A stretch of 9,476 nt of DNA, taken from positions 1 to 9,476 of the forward strand of contig JAEORY010000119.1 in assembly GCA_016840645.1 (NCBI GenBank), written 5' to 3'. The position numbers and the translations under genes are program-made. The notes under the pieces are model-generated. The model was not told the DNA's origin, did not search any database, and was given only the letters and a program-made list of their open reading frames with translations. This DNA comes from Candidatus Borrarchaeota archaeon. Lineage in GTDB: Archaea > Asgardarchaeota > Sifarchaeia > Borrarchaeales > Borrarchaeaceae. Positions 1 to 6,478 of this stretch are shown here, one piece after another (position 1 is the first letter of the stretch; each line of letters opens with the position of its first letter).

Positions 1-904
1 AGTTATCAAGATAATTAGATTCATAGACACGAAATTCATTAATAGTTGGATATTGCTTCACATCTTGCATTAAAGTCTTAGAAAGAATGCTATCAACAGC
101 AGTGATGCTCCATCGAGTTGGCACCAACTTTCTTTGTCCTTTCAGACCGAATGATCCAACAGAAAAAGCCTTCTGTATTGATGAGACCCTAACGTCGCTG
201 TTGTACAAATCAACCACAGCATTTGCTGCCTTGAGGTCGGTATCCTCATATGCTTTTTCAAGATGACGTTCAGTTTTAATGTTCCCTTCAACTTCTAAAT
301 TGTTAATTAACGCAGAAGGACCCATAGGCTGTACTTCAGAACTTAATGTAAAAGTGGAACTAGGTTTTGTTTTTAAGGACAGATCAATGTCTACAGAACG
401 TTCAGCAAGTCCTAAAAGCCGTGTATCATCTAAAATTCGTCCTCCTTCATTAGGCTTCTTGACATTGATTCGATGTTTTCCTCGTACCAATTTGAATCGC
501 ATGTCGACAATGTCTTCAATTGATTTTCCAAACCATAGTTCTGGTACATCTAAAAGGCTAGTATCACCTTGTATAGGAGGAACAAGCGGGCCTGCATATA
601 CATAAGGATATCCAATTCTTCCAACAAAGACACCTGGAGGTGAAGCACCTTCTAGGACCTCTCGATCGTAGAGCGGCTTTACCTTCAGATATGAACGAAT
701 TCTAGCAATCAGTGGACATCTTGTCTTGCCACAGAGCATTCTCCCGCCTTTACAAATACTACATCTACTTGAAGAAGTGGCTGTTACACGGACATCTTGA
801 ATATTAAGATCGGATGCTATTTCGGCAGTATTAACCACTTCGGATAACCAAGGAATCTTCTTTTGAAACCTTTTAACAATCTTTGGTGGGTTTTGTCGAG
901 GCAT
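1..904 (-). CDS. nre: Nre-family archaeal DNA repair protein, 3' end cut off by window
   Basis: The minus strand is open from an ATG at 904-902 to the window edge (301 codons, no stop), so the C-terminus is missing. Near the N-terminus is a four-cysteine cluster, C48, C51, C58 and C63 (CSICKGGRMLCGKTRCPL), expected to bind zinc. It is followed by family-like segments such as GASPPGVFVGRIGYPYVYAG, ELWFGKSIEDIVDMR, LAERSVDIDLSL and PMGPSALI, then KAFSVGSFGLKGQRKLVPTRW. These match what I know of the Nre family (DUF650/DUF651). Haloferax NreA acts with UvrABC on DNA cross-link damage and binds the PCNA clamp through a C-terminal PIP motif. That motif would lie outside the window, so NreA cannot be told from NreB here. 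The gene is divergent from a SPL-like radical SAM gene, separated by 163 nt. No SD is visible at the start. Confidence 0.9.
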   Translation of the reverse strand, partial: MPRQNPPKIVKRFQKKIPWLSEVVNTAEIASDLNIQDVRVTATSSSRCSICKGGRMLCGKTRCPLIARIRSYLKVKPLYDREVLEGASPPGVFVGRIGYPYVYAGPLVPPIQGDTSLLDVPELWFGKSIEDIVDMRFKLVRGKHRINVKKPNEGGRILDDTRLLGLAERSVDIDLSLKTKPSSTFTLSSEVQPMGPSALINNLEVEGNIKTERHLEKAYEDTDLKAANAVVDLYNSDVRVSSIQKAFSVGSFGLKGQRKLVPTRWSITAVDSILSKTLMQDVKQYPTINEFRVYESNYLDN

Positions 905-940
905 AATAAGCACACCAAATCAAGAATGCCCGTTTATTGT

Positions 941-952
941 AGTTTTTTATTT
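941..952 (-). promoter_or_regulatory. Candidate TATA box for nre
   Basis: On the minus strand an A-rich GAAATAAAAAAC-like stretch lies about 40 nt upstream of the nre ATG. This would place transcription start near 915-925 and give a short leader. A second T/A-rich candidate lies at 980-989. The whole spacer is AT-rich, so the choice is weak. Confidence 0.3.
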
Positions 953-1040
953 CTTACTCCTTATTTTGTCAATTCAACAATTATTAAAAGGTTCTATTAT
1001 AACAATTTAACTAAAAAGTGACCTATAACACGACAAATTT

Positions 1041-1048
1041 TTTTAAAT
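1041..1048 (+). promoter_or_regulatory. TATA box placing a leaderless start for the radical SAM gene
   Basis: TTTTAAAT lies 20 to 27 nt before the ATG at 1068. That is the archaeal TATA-to-start distance if transcription begins at or next to the start codon. No SD precedes the ATG (the sequence is GTGGTTTTTTAATG), which fits leaderless translation. Confidence 0.45.
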
Positions 1049-1067
1049 CAAAAACTGTGGTTTTTTA

Positions 1068-1889
1068 ATGACTAACGTTCAAGAGATTACCGCAAAGTCG
1101 GCTTTAGTACGATCACGAATTTATAATGTGGATTATGTAATCAATCCTTATATAGGGTGTACGCATGGTTGTAAGTATTGCTATGCTCGGTTTATGAAAC
1201 GATATACAAATCATAAAGAGCCTTGGGGCGAATTTGTCGATATAAAGACCAATATTGCGAATCTTCTTTCTGAGGAACTCGCCCGAAAAAAAGGAAGAGG
1301 GCTTATATTACTGAGTAGCGTGACAGATCCCTATCAGCCCGTTGAGAAAAAATATGAACTCACAAGAAAATGTCTACAACGTTTATTGAGATATGATCGT
1401 TCTATCTCAATTTTAACGAAGTCCGCATTGGTTACACGGGATATAGATCTCTTAAGCCAGTTTAGTGAATGCGAAGTTGGTTTCACGATTACCACTTATG
1501 ACGATACTATAAGAGAAGTTTTTGAACCAGAAGCATCACCGATAGAACAAAGAATTTCTGCATTAAGGAAACTACACGATCAAGGCATTGCAGCATATGT
1601 TTTTCTGGGTCCAATTATTCCTGTTCTAACCGAACAATCATTGCCTCGATTATTAGAAATATTCAGCGAGGGTTTCATCGATCGCCTCTTAATTGATAAA
1701 CTCAATATAAAGGCAGGAAACTGGTCTCCCATTAGAGATACTCTAAGAGAATATTTTCCAGAAAAATTGAGCCAGGTAAGCGATTTACTTTTTGATAAGC
1801 AAAAAAACGCGAATTATTTCTCAAATATTAAAAAAACGCTCCTTAGATTTCACTCAGAATATAAGATTCCCTGTGAATTCTGTTTTTGA
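1068..1889 (+). CDS. SPL-family (spore photoproduct lyase-like) radical SAM protein
   Basis: A complete 273-aa protein. Its N-terminal region carries the radical SAM [4Fe-4S] motif C31-x3-C35-x2-C38 in YIGCTHGCKYCYARF. Then come LLSSVTDPYQPVEKKYELTR at residues 81-100, SILTKS near 114-119 and GPIIPV from residue 181, all typical of COG1533, the SplB-like group. True spore photoproduct lyase repairs a UV thymine dimer in spores. This shorter archaeal type has no established substrate, so a DNA repair role is inferred from homology and from the divergent nre gene. The protein ends in PCEFCF, so C269 and C272 form a C-terminal CxxC that could bind metal or act in redox chemistry. The cytoplasm is the expected location. 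The ATG fits a leaderless start. The family call is firm, the function is not. Confidence 0.9.
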   Translation: MTNVQEITAKSALVRSRIYNVDYVINPYIGCTHGCKYCYARFMKRYTNHKEPWGEFVDIKTNIANLLSEELARKKGRGLILLSSVTDPYQPVEKKYELTRKCLQRLLRYDRSISILTKSALVTRDIDLLSQFSECEVGFTITTYDDTIREVFEPEASPIEQRISALRKLHDQGIAAYVFLGPIIPVLTEQSLPRLLEIFSEGFIDRLLIDKLNIKAGNWSPIRDTLREYFPEKLSQVSDLLFDKQKNANYFSNIKKTLLRFHSEYKIPCEFCF

Positions 1890-1931
1890 AATGCAACTAC
1901 TTCATCGATATGCAATGTTTTTTAAAACAGA
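1879..1931 (+). terminator. Possible transcript end of the radical SAM gene
   Basis: Around and after the stop codon, TCTGTTTT (1879-1886) and AAAACAGA (1924-1931) are perfect inverted copies, and a T-run precedes the second copy at 1918-1923. A T-rich end of this sort is compatible with archaeal termination, but the inverted copies are far apart and A/T-rich. The remainder of the spacer up to 2035 shows no gene or other clear signal. Confidence 0.25.
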
Positions 1932-2035
1932 AATGAAAGAGCAGGCGTTTGAAGAAGTATCTCAGGTAGATCGATGAGATAAAACCAGAGGGGTAAAACA
2001 CTATAGACGATACCTTCGATGGAACTGTGAGCAGC

Positions 2036-2512
2036 CTATCTCGGGTTAGGTTTTAGTTTGTAATACTGGCGTACGTTTGGAAGCAATGTAATAAGCAGAA
2101 GCAAAACACCCCAACTGAAGTAAAGGAGGTGGAGAAACCCCACCTGCATTAGCAGTATCTGGACAGTGATCCAAATGATCAAAATCACTCCCGACGCAAG
2201 CGAACCAGCCCAGCTCCAATGAGTTCGCTTAAAAGGATTGAGGATGTCCGGCCAACGCCAAGTAGGCCGACTCCACAAACTATAGGCGACGGTAATAGGA
2301 TAGATTCCTAAAAAGGTAAACAGTAGCACACCAGGTATTAGAAAATCAGAAAATGGGGTATTTTTCAAAATACTGAGCGGCATCTGTATCAGATGTCCAT
2401 CCGGCGCCAGCATAAGTGCTCCTCCACCCCCTAACGCACCCAATCCTAAAAGAACTTGCAGTAAGATCAATATCCATACAGTGAAATGGCGAGAGTTGCC
2501 ATGGTTTTGCAA
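2036..2512 (-). CDS. Four-helix integral membrane protein of unknown function
   Basis: A 158-aa protein with four hydrophobic helices at roughly residues 11-35, 57-80, 103-123 and 126-145. Between helices 1 and 2 it has a short loop with LAPDGHLIQMPLSIL and NTPFSDFLIPG. After helix 2 comes a tryptophan-rich cytoplasmic or external loop (SLWSRPTWRWPDILNPF). This resembles small uncharacterised membrane proteins that are common in bacteria; I know of no assigned function. The TTG start at 2512-2510 is chosen because AAGGAG lies 8 nt upstream. The next candidate downstream is far into helix 1. The gene is divergent from the sugar kinase and convergent with the radical SAM gene. Part of it is about 50% G+C (2161-2220: 31 of 60), against about 33% in a sampled line of the surface protein gene, which suggests recent acquisition. 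Confidence 0.8.
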   Translation of the reverse strand: MQNHGNSRHFTVWILILLQVLLGLGALGGGGALMLAPDGHLIQMPLSILKNTPFSDFLIPGVLLFTFLGIYPITVAYSLWSRPTWRWPDILNPFKRTHWSWAGSLASGVILIIWITVQILLMQVGFLHLLYFSWGVLLLLITLLPNVRQYYKLKPNPR

Positions 2513-2520
2513 GTTTGAAT

Positions 2521-2526
2521 CTCCTT
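2521..2526 (-). promoter_or_regulatory. SD site supporting a TTG start
   Basis: AAGGAG on the minus strand, 8 nt before the TTG at 2512. It decides the start codon of the membrane protein gene, which has no upstream in-frame ATG at a comparable site. Confidence 0.65.
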
Positions 2527-2621
2527 TCTCCTTGTTTTTCCATTTTTATGCCGATTGCGCTAATCGATGTAACAGCACTAACTGCCAGGTGCCAAACATG
2601 GCGTCTTTTGAATTATGTTCA

Positions 2622-2638
2622 AAAAAAACTATATAAAC
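2622..2638 (+). promoter_or_regulatory. BRE plus TATA box for the sugar kinase gene
   Basis: AAAAAAACTATATAAAC is an A-rich BRE-like stretch running into a strong TATA box. It predicts transcription start near 2658 and a leader of about 40 nt before the ATG at 2698. It also rules out the longer in-frame start at 2515, which lies upstream of this promoter. Confidence 0.6.
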
Positions 2639-2686
2639 ATTATTCCGTTCTCTTATTCCACACCCTTTTTGCATGTGGCCTCCTTC

Positions 2687-2691
2687 GGTGG
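2687..2691 (+). promoter_or_regulatory. SD site GGTGG of the sugar kinase gene
   Basis: GGTGG ends 6 nt before the ATG at 2698 and fits the archaeal anti-SD. It fixes the start and removes a 61-codon N-terminal extension that has no PfkB character. The same GGTGG form, with similar spacing, precedes the GTG start of the ECF ATPase gene. Confidence 0.6.
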
Positions 2692-2697
2692 TTTAAG

Positions 2698-3609
2698 ATG
2701 ATAGTTGGAATTGGATCGTTAGCACTGGATACGACAACAACACCATTCGATACAGTTCAAGAGGTGTTAGGCGGAGCTATAGTGAATTTTTCTCTCGCTT
2801 CTAGTCTTTTTGAGGAGACGGGGATTGTTGGAGTAATTGGAACAGATTTCCCAAAGGGCTATTATGATATTTTAGACGCGCGCTTAGATCTTCGCGGCTT
2901 GAAAATAGAGGAAGGTAAAACGTTTCGGTTTGAATCGACTTATGATTACAGCCTTTGCAAACGCTATAATACAAAAACACACCTTGGAGTTATGGAAGGT
3001 TTCACTCCATCACTACCAGAAGCATATAAGGACGCTGAGTTTGTCTATTTAGGAACAAATGAGCCCACTCAGAATTTAGAATTGTTGAAGAAAATAAGAT
3101 CGCCGAGACTTACGGCCTGTGATACTATTGAGTTATGGATTGAAACCATGAAGGATGAAACCCTCGAAGTGATGTCCAAAGTCGATTGTGTAATTTTGAA
3201 CGATGATGAAACAAGGTTGTTGTGCGGAACTCCTAATCTGTTAAAGGGCGGTAAAACCATCTTGGAATGGGGAACAAACACAAAGCATGTTATTATTAAA
3301 AAAGGAGAACATGGGGCATTACTGGTATCAAAAGATGGAATATTCCCCTCATCAGGTTATCCCTTAGAGGAGATTGTAGATCCAACAGGAGCCGGCGATG
3401 CTTTTGCTGGAGGCTTTTTGGGACATATTGCGCGGAGTACTAAGAACGAAAAAAATATCTCCATTAATAAGATAAAAGAGGCGATGGCCTACGGGCATAT
3501 AATAGGATCCTTTGTAGTGGAAGAATTCAGTGTAAAGAAATTGTTAGATCTTACTCTGGAGGAAATAGAGCAGCGATATAGCGTGTATAAAGAAATGGTT
3601 ATGTTTTAA
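2698..3609 (+). CDS. PfkB-family (ribokinase-like) sugar kinase
   Basis: A 303-aa protein, the usual length for the family. It begins with the first beta strand (VGIGSLALDTT, residues 3-13). The substrate-side signature follows as LGGAIVNFSLASSLFE (24-39), then GVIGTDFP (45-52). NDDETRLL near 167-174 and VIIKKGEHGALLV near 198-210 match the NE-type magnesium region and the core strand. The ATP/anion-hole signature is DPTGAGDAFAGGF, starting at D228, with D234 as the predicted catalytic base. The enzyme transfers phosphate from ATP to a sugar or nucleoside hydroxyl in the cytoplasm. The substrate cannot be read from the sequence, and no neighbour is an obvious pathway partner. It has its own promoter and is divergent from the membrane protein gene. 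The family is certain; ribose, fructose, nucleosides or others remain possible substrates. Confidence 0.93.
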   Translation: MIVGIGSLALDTTTTPFDTVQEVLGGAIVNFSLASSLFEETGIVGVIGTDFPKGYYDILDARLDLRGLKIEEGKTFRFESTYDYSLCKRYNTKTHLGVMEGFTPSLPEAYKDAEFVYLGTNEPTQNLELLKKIRSPRLTACDTIELWIETMKDETLEVMSKVDCVILNDDETRLLCGTPNLLKGGKTILEWGTNTKHVIIKKGEHGALLVSKDGIFPSSGYPLEEIVDPTGAGDAFAGGFLGHIARSTKNEKNISINKIKEAMAYGHIIGSFVVEEFSVKKLLDLTLEEIEQRYSVYKEMVMF

Positions 3610-3620
3610 GCAGCAACAAT

Positions 3621-3645
3621 TCAATTTAGGCAAAATGTAAATTGA
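3621..3645. terminator. Hairpin between convergent genes
   Basis: TCAATTTA (3621-3628) and TAAATTGA (3638-3645) form a perfect 8-bp stem with a 9-nt loop, 12 nt after the sugar kinase stop. On the plus strand it is followed by A-rich, not T-rich, sequence. It may stabilise or end transcripts from either side; archaeal terminators do not need a hairpin. Confidence 0.35.
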
Positions 3646-3675
3646 GAAAAATAAATAAAAAGAAGAAAGGAAATA
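3646..3675 (-). terminator. T-rich terminator directly after the 37-aa gene
   Basis: Read on the minus strand, the 30 nt after the small gene's stop codon are almost all pyrimidine in the second half, including CTTTTTATTTATTTTTC. A T-rich tract immediately after a stop is the normal archaeal termination signal and supports the small gene being expressed. Confidence 0.5.
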
Positions 3676-3789
3676 TCAGTGATCCTCTTCCTTCTCAGAC
3701 TCTATAAAATTGCCGTCTAACATTTCTGCAATGAAATCATGGAACCCTAGTTTCTTACGATTTCTTTTCGTATTGTTTCCTTTAGCCAA
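3676..3789 (-). CDS. Small 37-aa charged protein of unknown function
   Basis: A minus-strand ORF starting with TTG at 3789-3787 and ending with TGA at 3678-3676. It reads M-A-K-G-N-N-T, then KRNRKKLGFHDFIAEMLDG from residue 8, then NFIESEKEEDH. The N-terminal third is basic (K3, K8, R9, R11, K12, K13). The middle (16-24) can form an amphipathic helix, and the tail is acidic (E30 to D36). I do not recognise the family. Evidence that it is real: a full GGAGG SD 9 nt upstream of the TTG, a protein-like composition, and a T-rich terminator immediately downstream. It stands alone, convergent with the sugar kinase gene, after an unusually long upstream spacer. The basic/acidic layout suggests binding to a nucleic acid or a larger complex, but that is a guess. 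Its length is below common gene-calling cut-offs, so it may be unannotated elsewhere. Confidence 0.6.
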   Translation of the reverse strand: MAKGNNTKRNRKKLGFHDFIAEMLDGNFIESEKEEDH

Positions 3790-3798
3790 ATTTAAGAG

Positions 3799-3803
3799 CC
3801 TCC
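3799..3803 (-). promoter_or_regulatory. SD site GGAGG of the 37-aa gene
   Basis: AAAGGAGG on the minus strand ends 9 nt before the TTG at 3789. It is among the strongest SD matches in the window and is the main reason to accept a TTG-started 37-codon gene. Confidence 0.6.
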
Positions 3804-4200
3804 TTTATGTATGGAAAGACTAGGCAAAAGACTCTAAAAGGTTTCACAGCGGTTTTGTTTACAAGCGTCATCAGAGGTTTTTAACACTCCTCGCTTACCA
3901 AAAATCCAAAGAATGCGTATGAGGATGATGGTACATGATCCATCGATCGTTCTTTCGAAATGCGTATGAATCTCCGGATTGTGGGAGATCGTTTGCCCAG
4001 CGATAGATCATATATAACACCAGTTGATAGTTGAGTCTAAATATTTAATAAACCTACTTAGTTAAAAATTCTCGGCTTTACAAAGATAAAGCTGATATCG
4101 CATTTATAAAAAATATAAAAACTCATTGTGTACAGCCTATTTACGTCAAAAAAAACGTAGAGTAAATAATTTAAGATGACAAAATTGTAGAAGAAAAACG
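3804..4200. other. Spacer with relatively GC-rich, repeat-bearing segment then AT-rich segment
   Basis: No convincing gene is visible. The part from about 3900 to 4018 is richer in G+C than a normal spacer here (3961-4020: 27 of 60), while 4021-4080 drops to 16 of 60. The first part holds two copies of AATGCGTATGA (3912-3922 and 3959-3969) and a hairpin with stem ATCTCC/GGAGAT (3970-3989). It also has a TATA-like CATATATAAC at 4009-4018 that could work on either strand. The second part has a hairpin at 4073-4094 (stem CGGCTTTA with TAAAGCTG, one G-T pair). The region could hold a structured RNA, a long leader for the 37-aa gene, or gene remnants. Confidence 0.4.
3912..3969 (+). repeat. Two direct copies of AATGCGTATGA
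   Basis: Identical 11-bp words at 3912-3922 and 3959-3969, 47 bp apart from start to start, in a segment without a gene. They could be regulator sites for the 37-aa gene or part of an RNA. Chance cannot be excluded for a single pair. Confidence 0.35.
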
Positions 4201-4208
4201 TTTAAATA
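4201..4208 (+). promoter_or_regulatory. Candidate TATA box for the surface protein gene
   Basis: TTTAAATA preceded by A-rich AAAAACG lies 42 to 49 nt before the ATG at 4250, giving a predicted leader of about 20 nt. No SD precedes the ATG. Confidence 0.4.
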
Positions 4209-4249
4209 ACTAAGACGAGTTGCTGTGGCAAATTAATGATTCTTACTTA

Positions 4250-6304
4250 ATGGACGTGATAGCGATACGAAAAAGAATTCTCTTTGTAATATGTATTCTT
4301 CTTCTTGTTCCATTAGTAATTCCAGAGCCAACTTTAGCAACCACAGATTCGTTTTATTATTATGAAAATCTTCAAGTAAATCTCTATAGAGACTCAATAA
4401 GAATTTCTGCATCCTTTGATAGTAATAGATTGACAATTTCTGGTTTTGATCCTCAAATAACGTTACTTTATAAAATGCAGGATTTGCATATTTACTTCTC
4501 AACTAATCAAGGTGGAACAGAGGGTGGCGAAGGACCAGGTCCAACATTAGGTCTGTGGAGTGAAGTTACTTATTCATCAATAGAAGAAGATGAGGCAAAA
4601 GACAGGGCACGAATAATTAACTACCTAATTGAGAAACAATTTGGTGTGGAAGTAAAAATTCATGGAAATACAAAACAGTCAGGTGGAAAACTGATAATTA
4701 CCTCGTATAATGTAACCAATGTTGATCATTCTGCAGTTCTAAAAACGTTTAAAGAGATTCTTCCAGACAAGTCTTTTGGAGCACTATTTACAGAAGAAAT
4801 GATCCAAACTGCTCGTTTTTCTCAAATACATCTTTTCCTACGCCCTAAATCCGAAGCTTCTCCTTATTTTCAATCATTTATAGAAATTACATCGATATTA
4901 GATTCCAAAGCGATACCAGTCCTTGAAGGGAAACATTTATTCGATTTAGGAGAAATCATGCATCTAAAAGATAAAATTTACAGATATGAACAGTCGGACA
5001 AGTCAACAATCTCTATTTTCTTTCCAGGCGAAATAATTGAAGATGAAATTCATCCAGAATATCCAGGTACGAAAACTGATAACATCTATAGTTTTTCGTT
5101 CCCTGAAAAAATTACATCAATCTCATATTTGAAAGCTAATTATACCATGAGGAAATTCCCAATTCTCAGAGCAACAAAGACTGTCAATCAATACTTGCTA
5201 GAACCTAGTGACCAAATTATTGTGGAAACAGTGATTGAAAATGTTGGGACAGATACAGCTTATGATGTCGAAGTTGATATTCAGATTCCAGAGGGAGGAG
5301 AACTTCACTCTAGTTTTACATTGGAGCAATCTTGGAAGCAAGTATTGCCTGGAGACAATGTTACATATTCTTATGTACTAAAACTGTCAAAACAAAGAAT
5401 AGATACTCTAATAAAACCAGATCAAATTACTTATGCAAGCACAAATAAAAGTAACGATCAGACAGAAGAAAGGATATATTCAAACGAAATTTTAGTCTCA
5501 ACAAGAGAAAATGCGCCTTTACTTATTATAACAAAAGAAAGTGAGGCATCTGTCATCAGTAACACTACGACAACAATAAAACTGAATGTAAAGAATGTTG
5601 GAAACGAAGAAATTTCAGATATTGAAATTTCTGAAGATTTATGGTATGGCACTATCGTAAGACCTCCCGAGAATTCAACTATTAGTGGAACTATTTTAAG
5701 AACTACACTCCCGAAACTTACTCCTGGAGAATCTGCTACCATTGAATATGTTGTAGCTATAAAAAATGATGCTGTATCCTTTGCTACACTATCTTATGGA
5801 GATATATCACTTAAGTCAAATGAAATCTCACTTAAGTTCGATCAGACATTTGCCAACGAGTTAACATGGACATACCATCTTGAAATTGAGAAAAACGCTT
5901 TTCCTTCTACAGTTATGCCAGGACAAACAATATTCATAAATGTCACAATTTACAATTCAGGCATAGAATCAACCCCAACCTTCAATATTATTGATCGCAT
6001 TCCAAGTATAATTGGTTCAAAGGACTTTAAATGGGAGAAATTACAATTAGGACCTAGAGAAAGTCTAACACTTAGCTATAAGTTAGAAATACCTTTTGAA
6101 TACCATGTTGAAGGTTATGATCTACCACCAGTTGAAGTCTACAGTAGTAATTACAATGAAATCTATGGAACTTCAAATGTGCTTCACTTAAATCAAAACG
6201 TACTTATTCATTCTTGGGTTCTCGCAGGAACTACTATTGCATTTATTGTTGTTCTTGTTGAATTAATTTATATAAGAAAGAAGTATGTTCTCGTTAAAAT
6301 ATAG
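4250..6304 (+). CDS. Membrane-anchored cell-surface protein with Ig-like (DUF11/CARDB-type) repeats
   Basis: A 684-aa protein. Residues 1-30 form a signal peptide: basic IRKR, a hydrophobic core, and likely cleavage after TLA. Residues 31 to about 310 are an unrecognised extracellular region with a glycine-rich loop (GGTEGGEGPGPT near 88-99). Three beta-sandwich repeats of the DUF11/CARDB type follow at roughly 311-382, 421-507 and 537-633. Their marks are VENVGTDTAYDVEVDI-, VKNVGNEEISDIEIS- and IYNSGIESTPTFNI-type strands, each with a later 'L.PG(E/D)' or 'LGPRES' turn. A single helix (about 654-675) followed by RKK anchors the C-terminus with a short cytoplasmic tail. Several N-x-S/T sites suit archaeal N-glycosylation. 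A role in the cell envelope, adhesion or S-layer support is likely. The ATG at 4250 is preferred over a TTG 30 nt upstream because it begins the signal peptide directly. Confidence 0.8.
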   Translation: MDVIAIRKRILFVICILLLVPLVIPEPTLATTDSFYYYENLQVNLYRDSIRISASFDSNRLTISGFDPQITLLYKMQDLHIYFSTNQGGTEGGEGPGPTLGLWSEVTYSSIEEDEAKDRARIINYLIEKQFGVEVKIHGNTKQSGGKLIITSYNVTNVDHSAVLKTFKEILPDKSFGALFTEEMIQTARFSQIHLFLRPKSEASPYFQSFIEITSILDSKAIPVLEGKHLFDLGEIMHLKDKIYRYEQSDKSTISIFFPGEIIEDEIHPEYPGTKTDNIYSFSFPEKITSISYLKANYTMRKFPILRATKTVNQYLLEPSDQIIVETVIENVGTDTAYDVEVDIQIPEGGELHSSFTLEQSWKQVLPGDNVTYSYVLKLSKQRIDTLIKPDQITYASTNKSNDQTEERIYSNEILVSTRENAPLLIITKESEASVISNTTTTIKLNVKNVGNEEISDIEISEDLWYGTIVRPPENSTISGTILRTTLPKLTPGESATIEYVVAIKNDAVSFATLSYGDISLKSNEISLKFDQTFANELTWTYHLEIEKNAFPSTVMPGQTIFINVTIYNSGIESTPTFNIIDRIPSIIGSKDFKWEKLQLGPRESLTLSYKLEIPFEYHVEGYDLPPVEVYSSNYNEIYGTSNVLHLNQNVLIHSWVLAGTTIAFIVVLVELIYIRKKYVLVKI

Positions 6305-6478
6305 TTGTTATCTTTAAACGTCTTTAAAATTACTGATGAAGTAATAGCTAAATCAGACTTTCTTACGAAATTGAAGAAATTTCACAAAATAATTTCAGTA
6401 ACAAATGATATACTTTAATAATACGGTGTATAATATCTCTTGATTAGTACGTCTCTCTTAAGGTGAGACCATCATATT
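6305..6478 (+). promoter_or_regulatory. Spacer with candidate promoter and SD for the 130-codon gene
   Basis: The spacer is AT-rich and contains CTTTAATAATAC at about 6413-6424 as a TATA candidate. A second is TGTATAATATC at 6427-6437. AGGTGA at 6461-6466 is an SD lying 12 nt before the TTG at 6479. The SD sits at the 3' edge of a small hairpin formed by GTCTC (6451-6455) and GAGAC (6465-6469), which could partly mask it. No gene is seen in the spacer. Confidence 0.4.

Noticed and set aside
279..605. Plus-strand frame of 108 codons
   Set aside because: It lies wholly antisense to the nre coding frame, which has clear family motifs.
2346..2543. Minus-strand 65-codon frame
   Set aside because: It overlaps the membrane protein gene in another frame and has no protein-like pattern, although it starts near an SD-like stretch.
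2515..2697. 61-codon N-terminal extension of the sugar kinase
   Set aside because: It lies upstream of the TATA box at about 2630 and lacks PfkB features; the ATG at 2698 has an SD and begins the first beta strand.
3866..3876. Minus-strand C-box-like CTGATGA
   Set aside because: Downstream sequence has CTGT where a D box CTGA would be needed, so the C/D RNA pattern is incomplete.
3960..4034. 24-aa plus-strand ORF with ATG start
   Set aside because: No SD, no plausible promoter at the right distance, and the composition is not convincing; it falls in the repeat-bearing spacer.
4220..4249. Upstream TTG start for the surface protein
   Set aside because: It adds ten residues before an otherwise normal signal peptide and has no SD.
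6334..6345. C-box-like TGATGA (archaeal C/D guide RNA)
   Set aside because: No matching D box CTGA at a suitable distance, and the base before TGATGA is C where a purine is expected.
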